DNA of 64,000 nt, from contig NZ_MUNY01000072.1 in the NCBI RefSeq assembly GCF_002002735.1, positions 370,537 through 434,536 of the forward strand, written 5' to 3'. A program made the position numbers and the translations under genes. Source of the DNA: Algoriphagus sp. A40 (GTDB lineage Bacteria > Bacteroidota > Bacteroidia > Cytophagales > Cyclobacteriaceae). This document shows, one piece after another, positions 8,043 to 17,135 of this stretch. How positions within the stretch are numbered: the first letter of the stretch is position 1; each line of letters begins with the position of its first letter. Below the pieces are notes generated by a model. It saw only the letters and a program-made list of their open reading frames with translations, made no database searches and was not told the DNA's origin.

Positions 8043-9845
8043 TTAAGCTATTTTGAAACTTAGCCAAAAAGTAGCCCCCTTTCCGAGGACAGAATTCACT
8101 CCGATGTTTCCTCCCATGGCTTCCATAAATTCTTTGGAAATCGCGAGTCCCAGGCCTGTTCCGTTTTCGGAGGATTGGTCAAGTTTGACAAAGTGCTCGA
8201 AAATCCGTTCCTGATTTTGGAAAGAAATTCCGGGCCCTTGGTCTGTAATCTCCACTTTCACCCGCCTGGATTCTTGTTTTGCAGTAATTGTAATTTGTGA
8301 ATTGGCCGGGCTATATCTGATGGCATTGCTGATCAGATTATTGAAGATCCAGACGGATTTATGGTAGTCGCCGGTGATTGGAGGGAGGTTTTCCGGAATT
8401 TGCCTGTTAAGTTGAATATTTTTTTCCTTTAGAAACAGATCCAAACCCAGAATTGAATCTGAGAGTGAATCGGCTATAAAAAAGGGCTCAGTATTGATAT
8501 TGATGTATCCTTGGTTGATTTGAGAAATGTCCAGGACCTCATTGACCATGCGTTTGATTCTTTCCTCGTTGGATTTAATGGTTTGGATGAGTTCCGATTG
8601 GTCATCAGTCAAGGTTCCAAATTTTGGGTTTTCCAACAGATTGGTACTTAGTTGGATCGCGGCAAGCGGGGTCTTGAGCTCATGGGAAAGAGTGGACATA
8701 AACTTCAGTTTGGCCTGGTCCTTTTCAGAAAACTCAGTGATATCGGTCAGGATCACCAGATGGCCCATCAGTGTTTTGGGGCCGTTTGGCTCATCTGATC
8801 CCGAGAGTTTGAGGATTTCTTTTTTGAAGATCCGCTCTTTTCCCCCTTTGACAATCCGAACTGGAGAAATTTGGGCTTCTTCGCCCTCCAAGTAGGGTAC
8901 AAACAAATCCTCAGTGATATTATCTACCAGGTTGTTGATCCGCGCGATTTCCTGTATATGTTTTCCTTCCACTTGCTGACGATCCAGGTGAATAAGATCC
9001 AGCAAAAGCTCATTGCAGAGGATGATGTTCTTTTTTTCATCTGTAACGAGGATGGCTTCGTTCATCTCATTGACGATCATGGCCAGCCTTTTTTGTTCTC
9101 TGATCAGCTTGGAAAAGTTGGATTTCTCATACTCCTTCAACTTCACCACCATCTTCCGAATAGATTTGGCAAGATTTCCCAGCTCATCTTCCCCTTCAAA
9201 AGGGATTTGGACAGCATAGTTTCCCACGGATATTTCCTTGATGGATTTCGTGAAAAGCTTGATTGGATTTACAATGTAATTTGGCAAACCAAGGAAGAAA
9301 ATCAGACCAAAGGTGATCCCCGATGCGCCGATGATAATCATGTACACGATCACCTGTTCGGACTTTTTCTTCGCATTTTCACTTTTGGTCAAAATAGTTT
9401 CCTCATTGAGCAGGAAAATCGTCTCAGTGAGGGTCTTGATCTTGTTGACAGAAACCCAGAGTTCATTCGAATCCCGGATCGGACCAGAAAATCCCCCGGA
9501 GATCAAACTCAAATAGTCTGCAACTTCGTCACCGAGGGTTTCTGTCAGGGTTTTTTCTCCGGTTTCGGTGATGTTGGCTTTTTGGGAATTGACCAGTGTA
9601 AGGAGTTCCTCCGATCTGCTCTCAAACTCCGCAACAGTCAATACCCCGCGCTCAAACTTGCCCTGGAGCTCGTCCACTTGCTTGTTGACTTTTCGCATGT
9701 AGTCAATGGAGCGGTAGTTGTCTTTGAGGATAATGGCCGTATAGTCTGCGACCAGATTGAGATAATATACTCCGATACCGGCTACCACAGCAATGATCCC
9801 TAGAAGGAAAAACTGGGAGATGTAGAGTTTGGCTTTGATTTTCAT
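8043..9845 (-). CDS. Sensor histidine kinase (HAMP-PAS-HisKA-HATPase), partner of split KdpD
   Basis: A 600-aa membrane sensor kinase: membrane helix near residues 8-30, a periplasmic helical region, a second helix near 165-190, HAMP to about 240, a PAS-like segment around 250-350, and a HisKA box FMSTLSHELKTPLAAIQLS with phospho-acceptor His388. The ATPase domain shows NNLISNAIRYSP, DQGPGISFQNQERIFEHF and GTGLGLAISKEF. Its gene starts seven bases after the stop of the KdpD sensor-domain gene, so the two are co-expressed. This is the usual Bacteroidota split of KdpD into an N-terminal input protein and a separate kinase. The likely output is the sigma-54 response regulator at 11.3-12.7 kb. 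Confidence 0.9.
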   Translation of the reverse strand: MKIKAKLYISQFFLLGIIAVVAGIGVYYLNLVADYTAIILKDNYRSIDYMRKVNKQVDELQGKFERGVLTVAEFESRSEELLTLVNSQKANITETGEKTLTETLGDEVADYLSLISGGFSGPIRDSNELWVSVNKIKTLTETIFLLNEETILTKSENAKKKSEQVIVYMIIIGASGITFGLIFFLGLPNYIVNPIKLFTKSIKEISVGNYAVQIPFEGEDELGNLAKSIRKMVVKLKEYEKSNFSKLIREQKRLAMIVNEMNEAILVTDEKKNIILCNELLLDLIHLDRQQVEGKHIQEIARINNLVDNITEDLFVPYLEGEEAQISPVRIVKGGKERIFKKEILKLSGSDEPNGPKTLMGHLVILTDITEFSEKDQAKLKFMSTLSHELKTPLAAIQLSTNLLENPKFGTLTDDQSELIQTIKSNEERIKRMVNEVLDISQINQGYININTEPFFIADSLSDSILGLDLFLKEKNIQLNRQIPENLPPITGDYHKSVWIFNNLISNAIRYSPANSQITITAKQESRRVKVEITDQGPGISFQNQERIFEHFVKLDQSSENGTGLGLAISKEFMEAMGGNIGVNSVLGKGATFWLSFKIA

Positions 9846-9852
9846 GGATTTG

Positions 9853-10971
9853 TCAGAAAACTATAATGAGGTCAATTTCTTTTCCCTGGATTTTTTTCAA
9901 CAGGCTTTGGAGGTGGTTTTTTCTTAATACCATTCTCACAAGTCCAAAGGAGGGCTTTCCAATTACAATATTTGTGGCTTTAATTTGATCAGCCACTTTG
10001 CAGATTTGCTCAGGAATGTCATCCCCCTGTTTTCGGTAGATTTCCGCACCCAACTCAGCTGCCCATTTGAGGTTTTGAAGCAATTTTCGCTGTTGGGCCA
10101 AATTAATTCGGTTGGGATTTTCCCTGCTGCTTTGTACATAGACTACCGCCCACTTGGCATGATATCGCCCTGCAAGTCTGGAGGTCTTTCGGATAATTTT
10201 CTTCCCACCTTCATAGTTACTGCTGAGACAGGCCAAAAAAATCTCACGAGGCATTGTCGAAGTAGTGAAGGCGTTCAGGTCGATTTTTTTCTCTACCTGC
10301 AAAGCCACCTGCCTCAGAGCCAAATCTCTCAACTGAAGGATAGTCTCGGGTTTGAAGAAATTCTCCAAAGCTCTGACAATTTTATCCCCAGCGTAAATCT
10401 TGCCTTCTTTCAGGCGCTTGATTAGGTCATCCGATGGCAAATCGATGTTGACTACCTCATCTGCAAAGGACAGGATTTTGTCAGGAATACATTCATTGAT
10501 TTTGACTTTAGTGAGTTTTTCTACGATGTCATTGATGCTTTCCAGATGTTGGACATTGAAGGCGGTGACCACATTGATTCCTGCATCCATCAATTCTACC
10601 ACATCCTGCCAGCGCTTTTGATTTTTTGAACCGGGAATATTCGTATGGGCCAGTTCATCTACGATTACGACCTCAGGCCGAATTGTGAGAATTGTTTCTA
10701 GGTCCATTTCCTCCAGGTTTTTCCCTTTGTAAAAAATCTGTTTTCTGGGAATCAGCGGTAATCCCAACACCAGAGCTTCTGTTTCGGGGCGTTCATGGGT
10801 TTCGATCAGGCCGATTTTCACTTCCACTCCGGCCTGGAGCAATTCATGTGCTTCCTGAAGCATTCGGAAGCTTTTACCGACTCCGGCAATCATTCCGATA
10901 TAGACTTTAAGACGGCCTTTTTTCCGTTTGAAGATCTGAGAAAGAAAGAAGTTTTCTACTTGTTCACTCAT
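9853..10971 (-). CDS. KdpD N-terminal sensor domain with USP-like domain (no kinase domain)
   Basis: A 372-aa protein equal to the cytoplasmic N-terminal half of KdpD. It has GMIAGVGKSFRML with a Walker-A-like site at residues 26-34, VVIVDELAHTNIPGSKNQKRW and VVTAFNVQHLESIND, all KdpD hallmarks, followed from about residue 240 by a universal-stress-like nucleotide-binding domain (REIFLACLSS to GKPSFG). There is no membrane or kinase part; these are supplied by the kinase gene seven bases downstream. In classical systems KdpD senses potassium status and controls kdpFABC, but no kdpFABC genes are next to it here. Confidence 0.88.
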   Translation of the reverse strand: MSEQVENFFLSQIFKRKKGRLKVYIGMIAGVGKSFRMLQEAHELLQAGVEVKIGLIETHERPETEALVLGLPLIPRKQIFYKGKNLEEMDLETILTIRPEVVIVDELAHTNIPGSKNQKRWQDVVELMDAGINVVTAFNVQHLESINDIVEKLTKVKINECIPDKILSFADEVVNIDLPSDDLIKRLKEGKIYAGDKIVRALENFFKPETILQLRDLALRQVALQVEKKIDLNAFTTSTMPREIFLACLSSNYEGGKKIIRKTSRLAGRYHAKWAVVYVQSSRENPNRINLAQQRKLLQNLKWAAELGAEIYRKQGDDIPEQICKVADQIKATNIVIGKPSFGLVRMVLRKNHLQSLLKKIQGKEIDLIIVF

Positions 10972-11326
10972 TGGTAGAGAAAGTAAGCTGGATCAGTTAT
11001 ATCAGAAAGCAACAGCAAGCGTACTGACCAATTTATAACTGAAGTGGATCGCTTAGTTAGTTGAAGTTAATTGATCTAAGGCAAGGTTGAGGGCTGAGTC
11101 AATGGCATGAAAAACAAAGCTGGTGATGTGAGAAGGGTGGTTGAAAGAATCTGAAGGATTTCCTTAATCGTTATGTTTTCATACTTCCAATACTACCAAT
11201 GTGCCAATTGGAAGAAATTGATTAAAAGTAATTGGAAAAGGCTTAAAAACAGTGATTTAAATACTGTTTGAAAAAACGGGATGAAAAGGATTTTTCCAAA
11301 ACCAATTCAAAATGGTAGGGACATTT
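10972..11326. other. Non-coding gap where kdpFABC is usually found
   Basis: This 355-base gap between the response regulator gene and the KdpD-type gene (both minus strand) contains no open frame I would defend. I looked for remnants of kdpF, A, B or C on the minus strand and saw none. One inverted repeat is present: CTTCCAAT at 11184-11191 with ATTGGAAG at 11207-11214. It could be an operator for the kinase operon. No convincing TAnnTTTG box was found. Confidence 0.4.
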
Positions 11327-12694
11327 TCATTTTGGAAAGGTGCTTGAATTTTTATCTGTAGCAGAAATATGGTATTCCTCCATCTTTCGGTAAAGTGTGG
11401 TTAATCCTATTCCGAGGAGCTCGGAGGTCTTGGTTTTGTTTCCACCGGTATGGGTCAGTGCTTTTTCGATATGGGTTTTTTCCAGGTCTTTCAGCGACCA
11501 GGATGGGGGATTAAGGCTTGATTTTTCATTCAAAAACTGCACAGGCAGCAGGTCAACTGTCAAGTTGTTTCCCTCCAATAAGATGACCGAGCGCTCTATG
11601 ACATTTCGCAGTTCCCGGATATTTCCCTTCCAACGGTGTGCTTTCAGGGCTTCGGAATAGGCATTGGAAAGGCGTATTTCCCGTAATCCTTCTTTTTGAG
11701 CAAAAGTCATTGCAAAGTGATGGGCCAAAAGTGGGATGTCCGTTTTCCGCGAATCCAGGGATGGCAAGGTGATCTGAAACACCGCCAGGCGATAAAATAA
11801 GTCCTCCCTAAATTTCCCTTGGGCAACCTCTCCATCCAGATTTCGGTTCGTCGCTGCAATGATCCGAATGTCAACTTGGGATTCCTTTGTGTCTCCCTGT
11901 TTGATAAATCGCCCAGTTTCGATTACCCGAAGCAGTTTTGCCTGGAGGTCTCCCTGCAATTCCCCGATCTCATCCAAAAACACGGTTCCTTTGTGGGCTT
12001 CTTCCAGTATTCCCTTCTTGTCTTTGGTAGCGCCGGTAAAAGCCCCGGCTTTGTAGCCAAACAGCTCACTTTCCAGCAGATCCTTGCTAAAAGCACTGCA
12101 GTTGATGGCGATGAGAGGTTGGTTTTTACGGTTGCTCGAATCGTGGATGGCATTGGCAAAAACTTCTTTTCCCGTCCCCGATTCTCCGGTCAGGAGGACG
12201 GTGGTGTCTGTTCCGGCCACTTTTTTGGCCAAAGAAATTGCTTTCTTAATTTCCTCTGAATCTCCCAAAATAGTACCGAAACCTACTTGCTGCTGCAAGC
12301 GCTGCTCCAGGTGGCTGATCCGCCGTACCAATTCTGATTTTTCGAGGGCTTTGGCGATAGAGGGAATGAGTTTTTCGTTGTCATCTCCTTTAATCAGGTA
12401 GTCAAAGGCCCCGTTTTTCATGGCCTGAATCCCGTCCTGGATATTGCCAAAGGCGGTCATGCAGATGACTTCCAAATGAGGGAATTGCAGCTTTACCTTT
12501 CGGCAAAGCTCCACCCCTGATCCATCCGGTAGCCGGACATCCGACAGGATCAAATGGAACTCTTCTGAAGTTATTTTTTTCCATCCTTCGGCAATCCTTT
12601 CAGCGGTTTTCACCTGGTATCCTTCCAGTTCCAGCGTTTTTGCCAGAAGATTCCGGATGTCTTTCTCGTCGTCGATGATGAGGATCTTTGCCAT
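11327..12694 (-). CDS. Sigma-54-dependent response regulator (NtrC family)
   Basis: A 455-aa regulator with three domains: a receiver domain (1-120) with phospho-acceptor Asp52 in LILSDVRLP, a sigma-54 AAA+ domain (about 140-380) with GESGTGKE (Walker A) and the sigma-54 contact loop GAFTGATKDKKG, and a C-terminal Fis-type helix-turn-helix (GGNKTKTSELLGIGLTTLYRKM). It activates sigma-54 promoters after phosphorylation. It lies 355 bases upstream of the KdpD/kinase pair on the same strand and is the obvious partner. In Bacteroidota, regulators of this type commonly precede kdp operons; this is family-level knowledge and not proven here. Confidence 0.92.
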   Translation of the reverse strand: MAKILIIDDEKDIRNLLAKTLELEGYQVKTAERIAEGWKKITSEEFHLILSDVRLPDGSGVELCRKVKLQFPHLEVICMTAFGNIQDGIQAMKNGAFDYLIKGDDNEKLIPSIAKALEKSELVRRISHLEQRLQQQVGFGTILGDSEEIKKAISLAKKVAGTDTTVLLTGESGTGKEVFANAIHDSSNRKNQPLIAINCSAFSKDLLESELFGYKAGAFTGATKDKKGILEEAHKGTVFLDEIGELQGDLQAKLLRVIETGRFIKQGDTKESQVDIRIIAATNRNLDGEVAQGKFREDLFYRLAVFQITLPSLDSRKTDIPLLAHHFAMTFAQKEGLREIRLSNAYSEALKAHRWKGNIRELRNVIERSVILLEGNNLTVDLLPVQFLNEKSSLNPPSWSLKDLEKTHIEKALTHTGGNKTKTSELLGIGLTTLYRKMEEYHISATDKNSSTFPK

Positions 12695-12713
12695 GGTTGG
12701 AATAGATGGATTT

Positions 12714-12744
12714 CAAAATTAGAATAATCCTGTCCTTAATTAAA
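12714..12744 (-). promoter_or_regulatory. Predicted promoter of the sigma-54 response regulator gene
   Basis: Read on the minus strand, TTTA (12744-12741), 19 bases, then TAATTTTG (12721-12714). The -7 box matches TAnnTTTG fully and the -33 box differs by one base. The gene starts at 12694, giving a leader of about 15 bases. Consensus-based only. Confidence 0.4.
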
Positions 12745-12979
12745 TAAGGTTACCTCCTCTTGAGCTAGGAATCCTGTGCTTTTGGCATAGAGAAAGCGGG
12801 TCTTTTGCGGAAAATTGCAAAAATAGGTCTTGGTGGTTCCCCCTGATTTCCAGATTCTTTTTCACAATTCCATCCATGAAGAGGGCTTTTTGCTGCCTTT
12901 TGTGATAAATATCAGGTTTTCACCAATTAAATAGTATGGAATTATTGCCGTAAATTTTATCCATTCTATCCAAAAAAAC

Positions 12980-14062
12980 ATGAGCTCCAGCCCATCCCCC
13001 TCCTCTGCCTCGTCAGGAACCAACCAAGTTATCCACTATGCCATGCAGTTGCTGGCTTTGGCGATTTTGCTGGTTTGGTGTTTTAATATCCTGGAGCCTT
13101 TTATCATCCCGATGATTTGGGGAGCTGTTTTTGCCTCATCTTTTTTCCCTATTCATGAAAAGCTTACCCAGAAATATCGCTGGAAAAACGGGCTTTCTGC
13201 AACTTTCATTTCACTGGTTGCAATTCTGATTTTGATTGTACCGGCCGTTTTCTTTATGCTTGCCGGAGCGAGTGAAATAAAAGAGCTCGCCCAAAATATC
13301 CGCGACCATAACCTGGAAATTCCTGCTCCGAATGAAAATGTAAAAGCATGGCCAGTGATTGGGGAAAGACTTTTTGTTTTTTGGACAGAAGCTTCTACAA
13401 ACTTGACTTTGACCCTCCAGGAACACCAAGATCAGCTGAAGCCGATATTGTTAAAGTTGATAGCCTTGCTCAAAAACACAGCTAGTGGGATTTTGTTGCT
13501 TTTGATTTCCATCATCATTAGCGGGGTCATGTTGGCCTTTGAAAAAGAGGAAAGTGATTTTGCCAAGAAATTATTTGTAAAACTGGCCGGAAAAAACGGT
13601 GAAAGTATGGCTGGAGTGGCCAAAAAAACCATTCAAAATGTAGTTAAAGGAATTCTTGGGGTTGCGGCTATTCAGACCACATTGGTGGGGATCGGGTTGT
13701 TGGTTGCAGGAATTCCCTTTGCTCCACTCTGGATCATCCTTTCTCTGATATTGGCAATAGTCCAGATTGGAATTCTTCCCATTTCTATTGGTGTGATTAT
13801 CTATATCTGGAGTACAGCCGGTGGTCTAACAGCGATTCTCCTGACTATTTGGATGCTTGTGGTGGGATTGCTAGACAATGTGCTTAAACCGATTTTCCTG
13901 GGCAAAGGTGCCTCAGTACCGATGTTAGTTGTGTTTTTAGGCGCAATCGGCGGGTTTATCTATTCCGGATTTATCGGATTGTTTACCGGCGCGATCATCA
14001 TGACTTTGGGATACCAGTTGGGAATAAGCTGGCTCAATTCAAAAAATGCGACCGAAGATTAA
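12980..14062 (+). CDS. AI-2E family transporter / YdiK-TqsA-like membrane protein
   Basis: A 360-aa polytopic membrane protein of the AI-2E transporter family. About eight hydrophobic segments are visible: two near the N-terminus (residues 20-60), one near 75-98, one around 170-190, then a dense C-terminal cluster (220-345) with the family-typical sequence GVAAIQTTLVGIGLLVAGIP and LDNVLKPIFLGKGASVPMLVVFLGAIGG. Members include export channels for AI-2 and Na+/H+ antiporters, so the substrate is unknown. The stop overlaps by four bases the stop of the convergent MFS gene. Confidence 0.85.
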   Translation: MSSSPSPSSASSGTNQVIHYAMQLLALAILLVWCFNILEPFIIPMIWGAVFASSFFPIHEKLTQKYRWKNGLSATFISLVAILILIVPAVFFMLAGASEIKELAQNIRDHNLEIPAPNENVKAWPVIGERLFVFWTEASTNLTLTLQEHQDQLKPILLKLIALLKNTASGILLLLISIIISGVMLAFEKEESDFAKKLFVKLAGKNGESMAGVAKKTIQNVVKGILGVAAIQTTLVGIGLLVAGIPFAPLWIILSLILAIVQIGILPISIGVIIYIWSTAGGLTAILLTIWMLVVGLLDNVLKPIFLGKGASVPMLVVFLGAIGGFIYSGFIGLFTGAIIMTLGYQLGISWLNSKNATED

Positions 14063-15288
14063 ACTTTCCGAACAGCCGGTCCGGTTTCTTTGAGTATAAA
14101 GAAGGACAGTGCTACAGCTATGGCTACTCCATAAAGCAAGGGCTGGAAAGTAGTTTGATAGTCCGAAAGTGTAAAATCGGCACCTTCAGACACTTTGATT
14201 AAAAGCCAACCGAACATCGGACCCAACAAAGCGCTAAAGGTGAAATTCAGAAAATTGATCACACCCGTGGCGGTTCCGCTGTATTGCGCAGGATTCGCCT
14301 CTTTTATTACTGTATAGGGCAGCATCGCAGCACCTGAACCGATTCCCGCCACGAGTCCAAGCAAGTAAGGAGGGAAGAAATCCCTTGGACCAAAAAGAAT
14401 CAATGCCAGACATCCCAAAAGGACCAGCCCACCTCCGATAATAACCGGTTTTCTTCTACCGATTTTGTCAGATATCCAACCCAAAAGTGGACAACCAATG
14501 ATCCATCCGACAGGCACGCTTGCCGAACGCATGACTGCAGTTCCATATTCCAGTTCAAAGGAATCCTGTAAAAACCGGACCCCCCAAATCATGTCAAAAA
14601 TGGTGGTTGGGATGAAAAGCAAGCCCGCAATGATCCCACAATAAATAGATTGGGGATTTTTGAAGACGGTTTTGAAAGCCGAAAGCGTGTTTTTGACAAA
14701 ATTTCCCTCCTCGGCTTTCTTTTCCTCTTTTGGTAAAAGCAAAAAAAGTAGGACGCCAATTGCGATTCCAACAAAGCCCATAATTGTCCAGAAAGTGTTC
14801 CAGGCCAATCCATCACTGATGATTGGTCCCACTACAAATTGTCCCGCTGATCCACCAGCCATTCCAAACATCTGAGTGGCACCTATCAGTGTGGCGGCTT
14901 TTGTAGGAGAAAAATACCTGCTGGCAATATAGACTGCCCCAACCAAAGCGAATACTCCTCCGGCACCTTGCAAAAAGCGGCCGATATTGGCCATAGCTTC
15001 ACTTCCGGATCCAAATAGCAAGGCCCCAATGCCCACGAGGAAGGCCCCGATCGGTACCATGATTTTTGGCCCAAAGCGATCCATGCTTGCTCCGGCCACT
15101 AAGCTGAAAGGGGAATATCCGTAATAAAACATCCCGACTATAGAAGCCACTCCTAATGCACTTAAACCAAATGCCTCCGAAAGTTGGGGGATCATCACCC
15201 CGGGAGCGGAGCGGAGTGAGTATTGATAAAAATAATAGACCGCCGTCAACAGCCACGCTGCGACAGCGATCTTTTGGTTTTTACTCAT
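14059..15288 (-). CDS. MFS transporter, probably of the serine utilisation pair
   Basis: A 409-aa major facilitator with about twelve membrane helices. The loop after helix 2 reads GASMDRFGPK, the classic MFS GxxxDRxG motif, and WISDKIGRRKP is the equivalent in the second half. The N-terminus has the VYYFYQYSLRSAPGVM pattern seen in organic-anion MFS carriers of the sugar-acid/phosphate subgroup. Its start is 24 bases after the stop of the L-serine ammonia-lyase, so it is probably co-transcribed and may move serine, pyruvate or a related organic acid. That substrate is inferred only from the neighbour. Confidence 0.82.
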   Translation of the reverse strand: MSKNQKIAVAAWLLTAVYYFYQYSLRSAPGVMIPQLSEAFGLSALGVASIVGMFYYGYSPFSLVAGASMDRFGPKIMVPIGAFLVGIGALLFGSGSEAMANIGRFLQGAGGVFALVGAVYIASRYFSPTKAATLIGATQMFGMAGGSAGQFVVGPIISDGLAWNTFWTIMGFVGIAIGVLLFLLLPKEEKKAEEGNFVKNTLSAFKTVFKNPQSIYCGIIAGLLFIPTTIFDMIWGVRFLQDSFELEYGTAVMRSASVPVGWIIGCPLLGWISDKIGRRKPVIIGGGLVLLGCLALILFGPRDFFPPYLLGLVAGIGSGAAMLPYTVIKEANPAQYSGTATGVINFLNFTFSALLGPMFGWLLIKVSEGADFTLSDYQTTFQPLLYGVAIAVALSFFILKETGPAVRKV

Positions 15289-15312
15289 GAGTAGAAATAG
15301 TTAGGAAAAAAT

Positions 15313-16953
15313 TTAACACAAGACGACCGAAACAGCCAATCCACCTTCTGAAGTCTCCTTGTATTTAGTATTCATTTCCTTGGCAGTCAGGGCCATTGCC
15401 GAGATGGTAGTGTCCAAATCTACCCGTCTTTCTTCAGGTACTTCTTCACTTGCAATGGTATAGGCTGTCCAAGCCTTTACCGCTCCATAAGCACAGCGTT
15501 CAATACATGGAATTTGAACATATCCGGCTACTGGATCACAGGTCATCCCCAGGTGATGCTCCAAGGCTGATTCGGCAGCATTGGATACCACTTTTGGACT
15601 TTCACCCATAGCTTGGGAAATCAAAGCAGCGCCCATAGAAGAGCCCACACCGACTTCTGCCTGGCAGCCTCCTTCCGCACCTGAAAGTGTCGCGTTGTGC
15701 TTGCAGAGATAGCCGATGACTGCAGCTGCCAGCAGGCCTTCGCGCACATTCTGCGTGGGTGTATTTACATCCCGCAGGGATTTGACAATGGCAGGAATGA
15801 TCCCCGCAGAGCCCCCGGTAGGAGCTGTGACGATGATATGGCCTCTAGCGTTTTCTTCCGCCATCGCAAATCCGTAAGCCGCAATGGTTGCCACCGCTCT
15901 GCCTGCTGGACCTTTGTTTCCCTTTTGGATATTGTGGTACATTTCGGCAGCCTTGCTTTCCAGCTTGATCGGGCCGGGTAGCAATCCATCCACCTTCAGT
16001 CCAGCATCCACTCCTCTCACCATTACTTCAGAGACCTGGTCGATAAATTCCCAGATTTCCTGCTCACTTTTTCCCGAAATCGACATTTCATTTTCAAGGA
16101 AAAGCTTTGCCAGCGGGATTTTATCGTCAATCAGGTATTTTTTCAATTCCCGGGCATGCTCATAAGGATATTTAGGTTGGCCTTTATCAGGTGACTTGTA
16201 GCCTTTCCATTCGATGAAACCCCCTCCGACGGAATAATATTCCAATTCATAGATGGCTTGATCGCCGGCCATGAGCTTGCAGGTCATCGTATTTGGATGT
16301 GGAAAAGTGCCATCGGGTTTGTCGAAAATCACGTCCTTCAGCGAAACATCAAAACTTGCCGGACCGAGGTTCAACTTGTAGATTTTATTGGGGTCGGCAG
16401 CCAGGCCATCGAGAAATTCAGGAGGGCAGTCTGCAGGAGATTTGCCCAACAAACCTGCCAGTGAGGCACGATTGGTACCATGACCTTCACCTGTAGCACT
16501 CAGACTTCCAAAAAGGTGGACTTTGAGAGAGGTGGCACGCTTGAGTTCATCGGTGGGGAGCTTAGAAACCCGCTGGTAAAAATCGTAAGTAATCCGCATT
16601 GGACCCATAGTATGTGAACTTGATGGTCCGGGGCCCATTTTGTAGAATTCATCCAAAACTGTCAGGATTGGCCCTTCCTTCTGAGAAACAGCGAGGTTTG
16701 GAGACACAAATCCATTGTGGAGGTTCATATCTGCCATCATTTTAGCAGATTTGACACTTGCCCTGGTATCCACACCGGTTCCAAAAAATGCAGCAGCAGA
16801 GCCAAGGAGGAGAGATTTACCAAAATTTCTTCTGGAAACTTGAGGAAGTGGATCAATCGGTGTGACTAGAGATCCACAACTTCCGCAACTGTGGGTTTTG
16901 CAGGTTCCGCAAATGGAAGAAAGGTCAATCTGGGATTCATTTGGGTTTTTCAT
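15313..16953 (-). CDS. L-serine ammonia-lyase (iron-sulfur) with an N-terminal Cys cluster and Tat-like leader
   Basis: The part from about residue 95 to the end is a full single-chain L-serine dehydratase, converting L-serine to pyruvate and ammonia with a [4Fe-4S] cluster. Motifs are GPGPSSSHTMGP (108-119), the GAEGGCQAEVG block, and MTCDPVAGYVQIPCIERCAYG near the C-terminus with the cluster cysteines. Unusually, about 90 residues precede it: a CGTCKTHSCGSCG cluster (Cys15, 18, 23 and 26), then SRRNFGK (40-46) followed by a hydrophobic stretch to about residue 60, which is a textbook twin-arginine motif. The frame extends upstream to 17028, but the ATG at 16953 gives the better start. The MFS gene follows after 24 bases. 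Confidence 0.9.
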   Translation of the reverse strand: MKNPNESQIDLSSICGTCKTHSCGSCGSLVTPIDPLPQVSRRNFGKSLLLGSAAAFFGTGVDTRASVKSAKMMADMNLHNGFVSPNLAVSQKEGPILTVLDEFYKMGPGPSSSHTMGPMRITYDFYQRVSKLPTDELKRATSLKVHLFGSLSATGEGHGTNRASLAGLLGKSPADCPPEFLDGLAADPNKIYKLNLGPASFDVSLKDVIFDKPDGTFPHPNTMTCKLMAGDQAIYELEYYSVGGGFIEWKGYKSPDKGQPKYPYEHARELKKYLIDDKIPLAKLFLENEMSISGKSEQEIWEFIDQVSEVMVRGVDAGLKVDGLLPGPIKLESKAAEMYHNIQKGNKGPAGRAVATIAAYGFAMAEENARGHIIVTAPTGGSAGIIPAIVKSLRDVNTPTQNVREGLLAAAVIGYLCKHNATLSGAEGGCQAEVGVGSSMGAALISQAMGESPKVVSNAAESALEHHLGMTCDPVAGYVQIPCIERCAYGAVKAWTAYTIASEEVPEERRVDLDTTISAMALTAKEMNTKYKETSEGGLAVSVVLC

Positions 16954-17094
16954 GGCTAAAAAGGGTAAGGTCCTAATAAAATTTTGACAGATGGGCAAAT
17001 GACCCAAGCTGTAACTAAAAATTAGCATGAAATGCCCGCAAGGATTCTGATAAAAATCAGGTTTGTAAAATTTTCTTTGATTTGAGTTTGGTGA

Positions 17095-17126
17095 AAAAAG
17101 AAAAAAACCCGGAGTAGATGTCCGGG
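17095..17126 (-). terminator. Terminator downstream of the small lipoprotein gene
   Basis: TCCGGG (17121-17126) and CCCGGA (17108-17113) form a 6-base stem with a 7-base loop. On the minus strand this is followed by a T-run (the A-run at 17095-17107, interrupted once). It lies just past the stop of the gene ending at 17136, and probably ends the eCIS-downstream minus-strand transcription unit. Confidence 0.6.
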
Positions 17127-17135
17127 CTTCATTTG

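Noticed and set aside
8871..9803. A 310-codon open frame on the plus strand opposite the histidine kinase gene
   Set aside because: It lies fully antisense to a kinase with all catalytic motifs; its translation is rich in His, Gln and Phe in the way antisense frames are, with no domain.
12784..12797. A GG-N10-GC arrangement resembling a sigma-54 promoter before the AI-2E-family gene
   Set aside because: Only the invariant dinucleotides and TGGCA match; the -12 part reads AAGC in place of TTGC. Such matches are common by chance.
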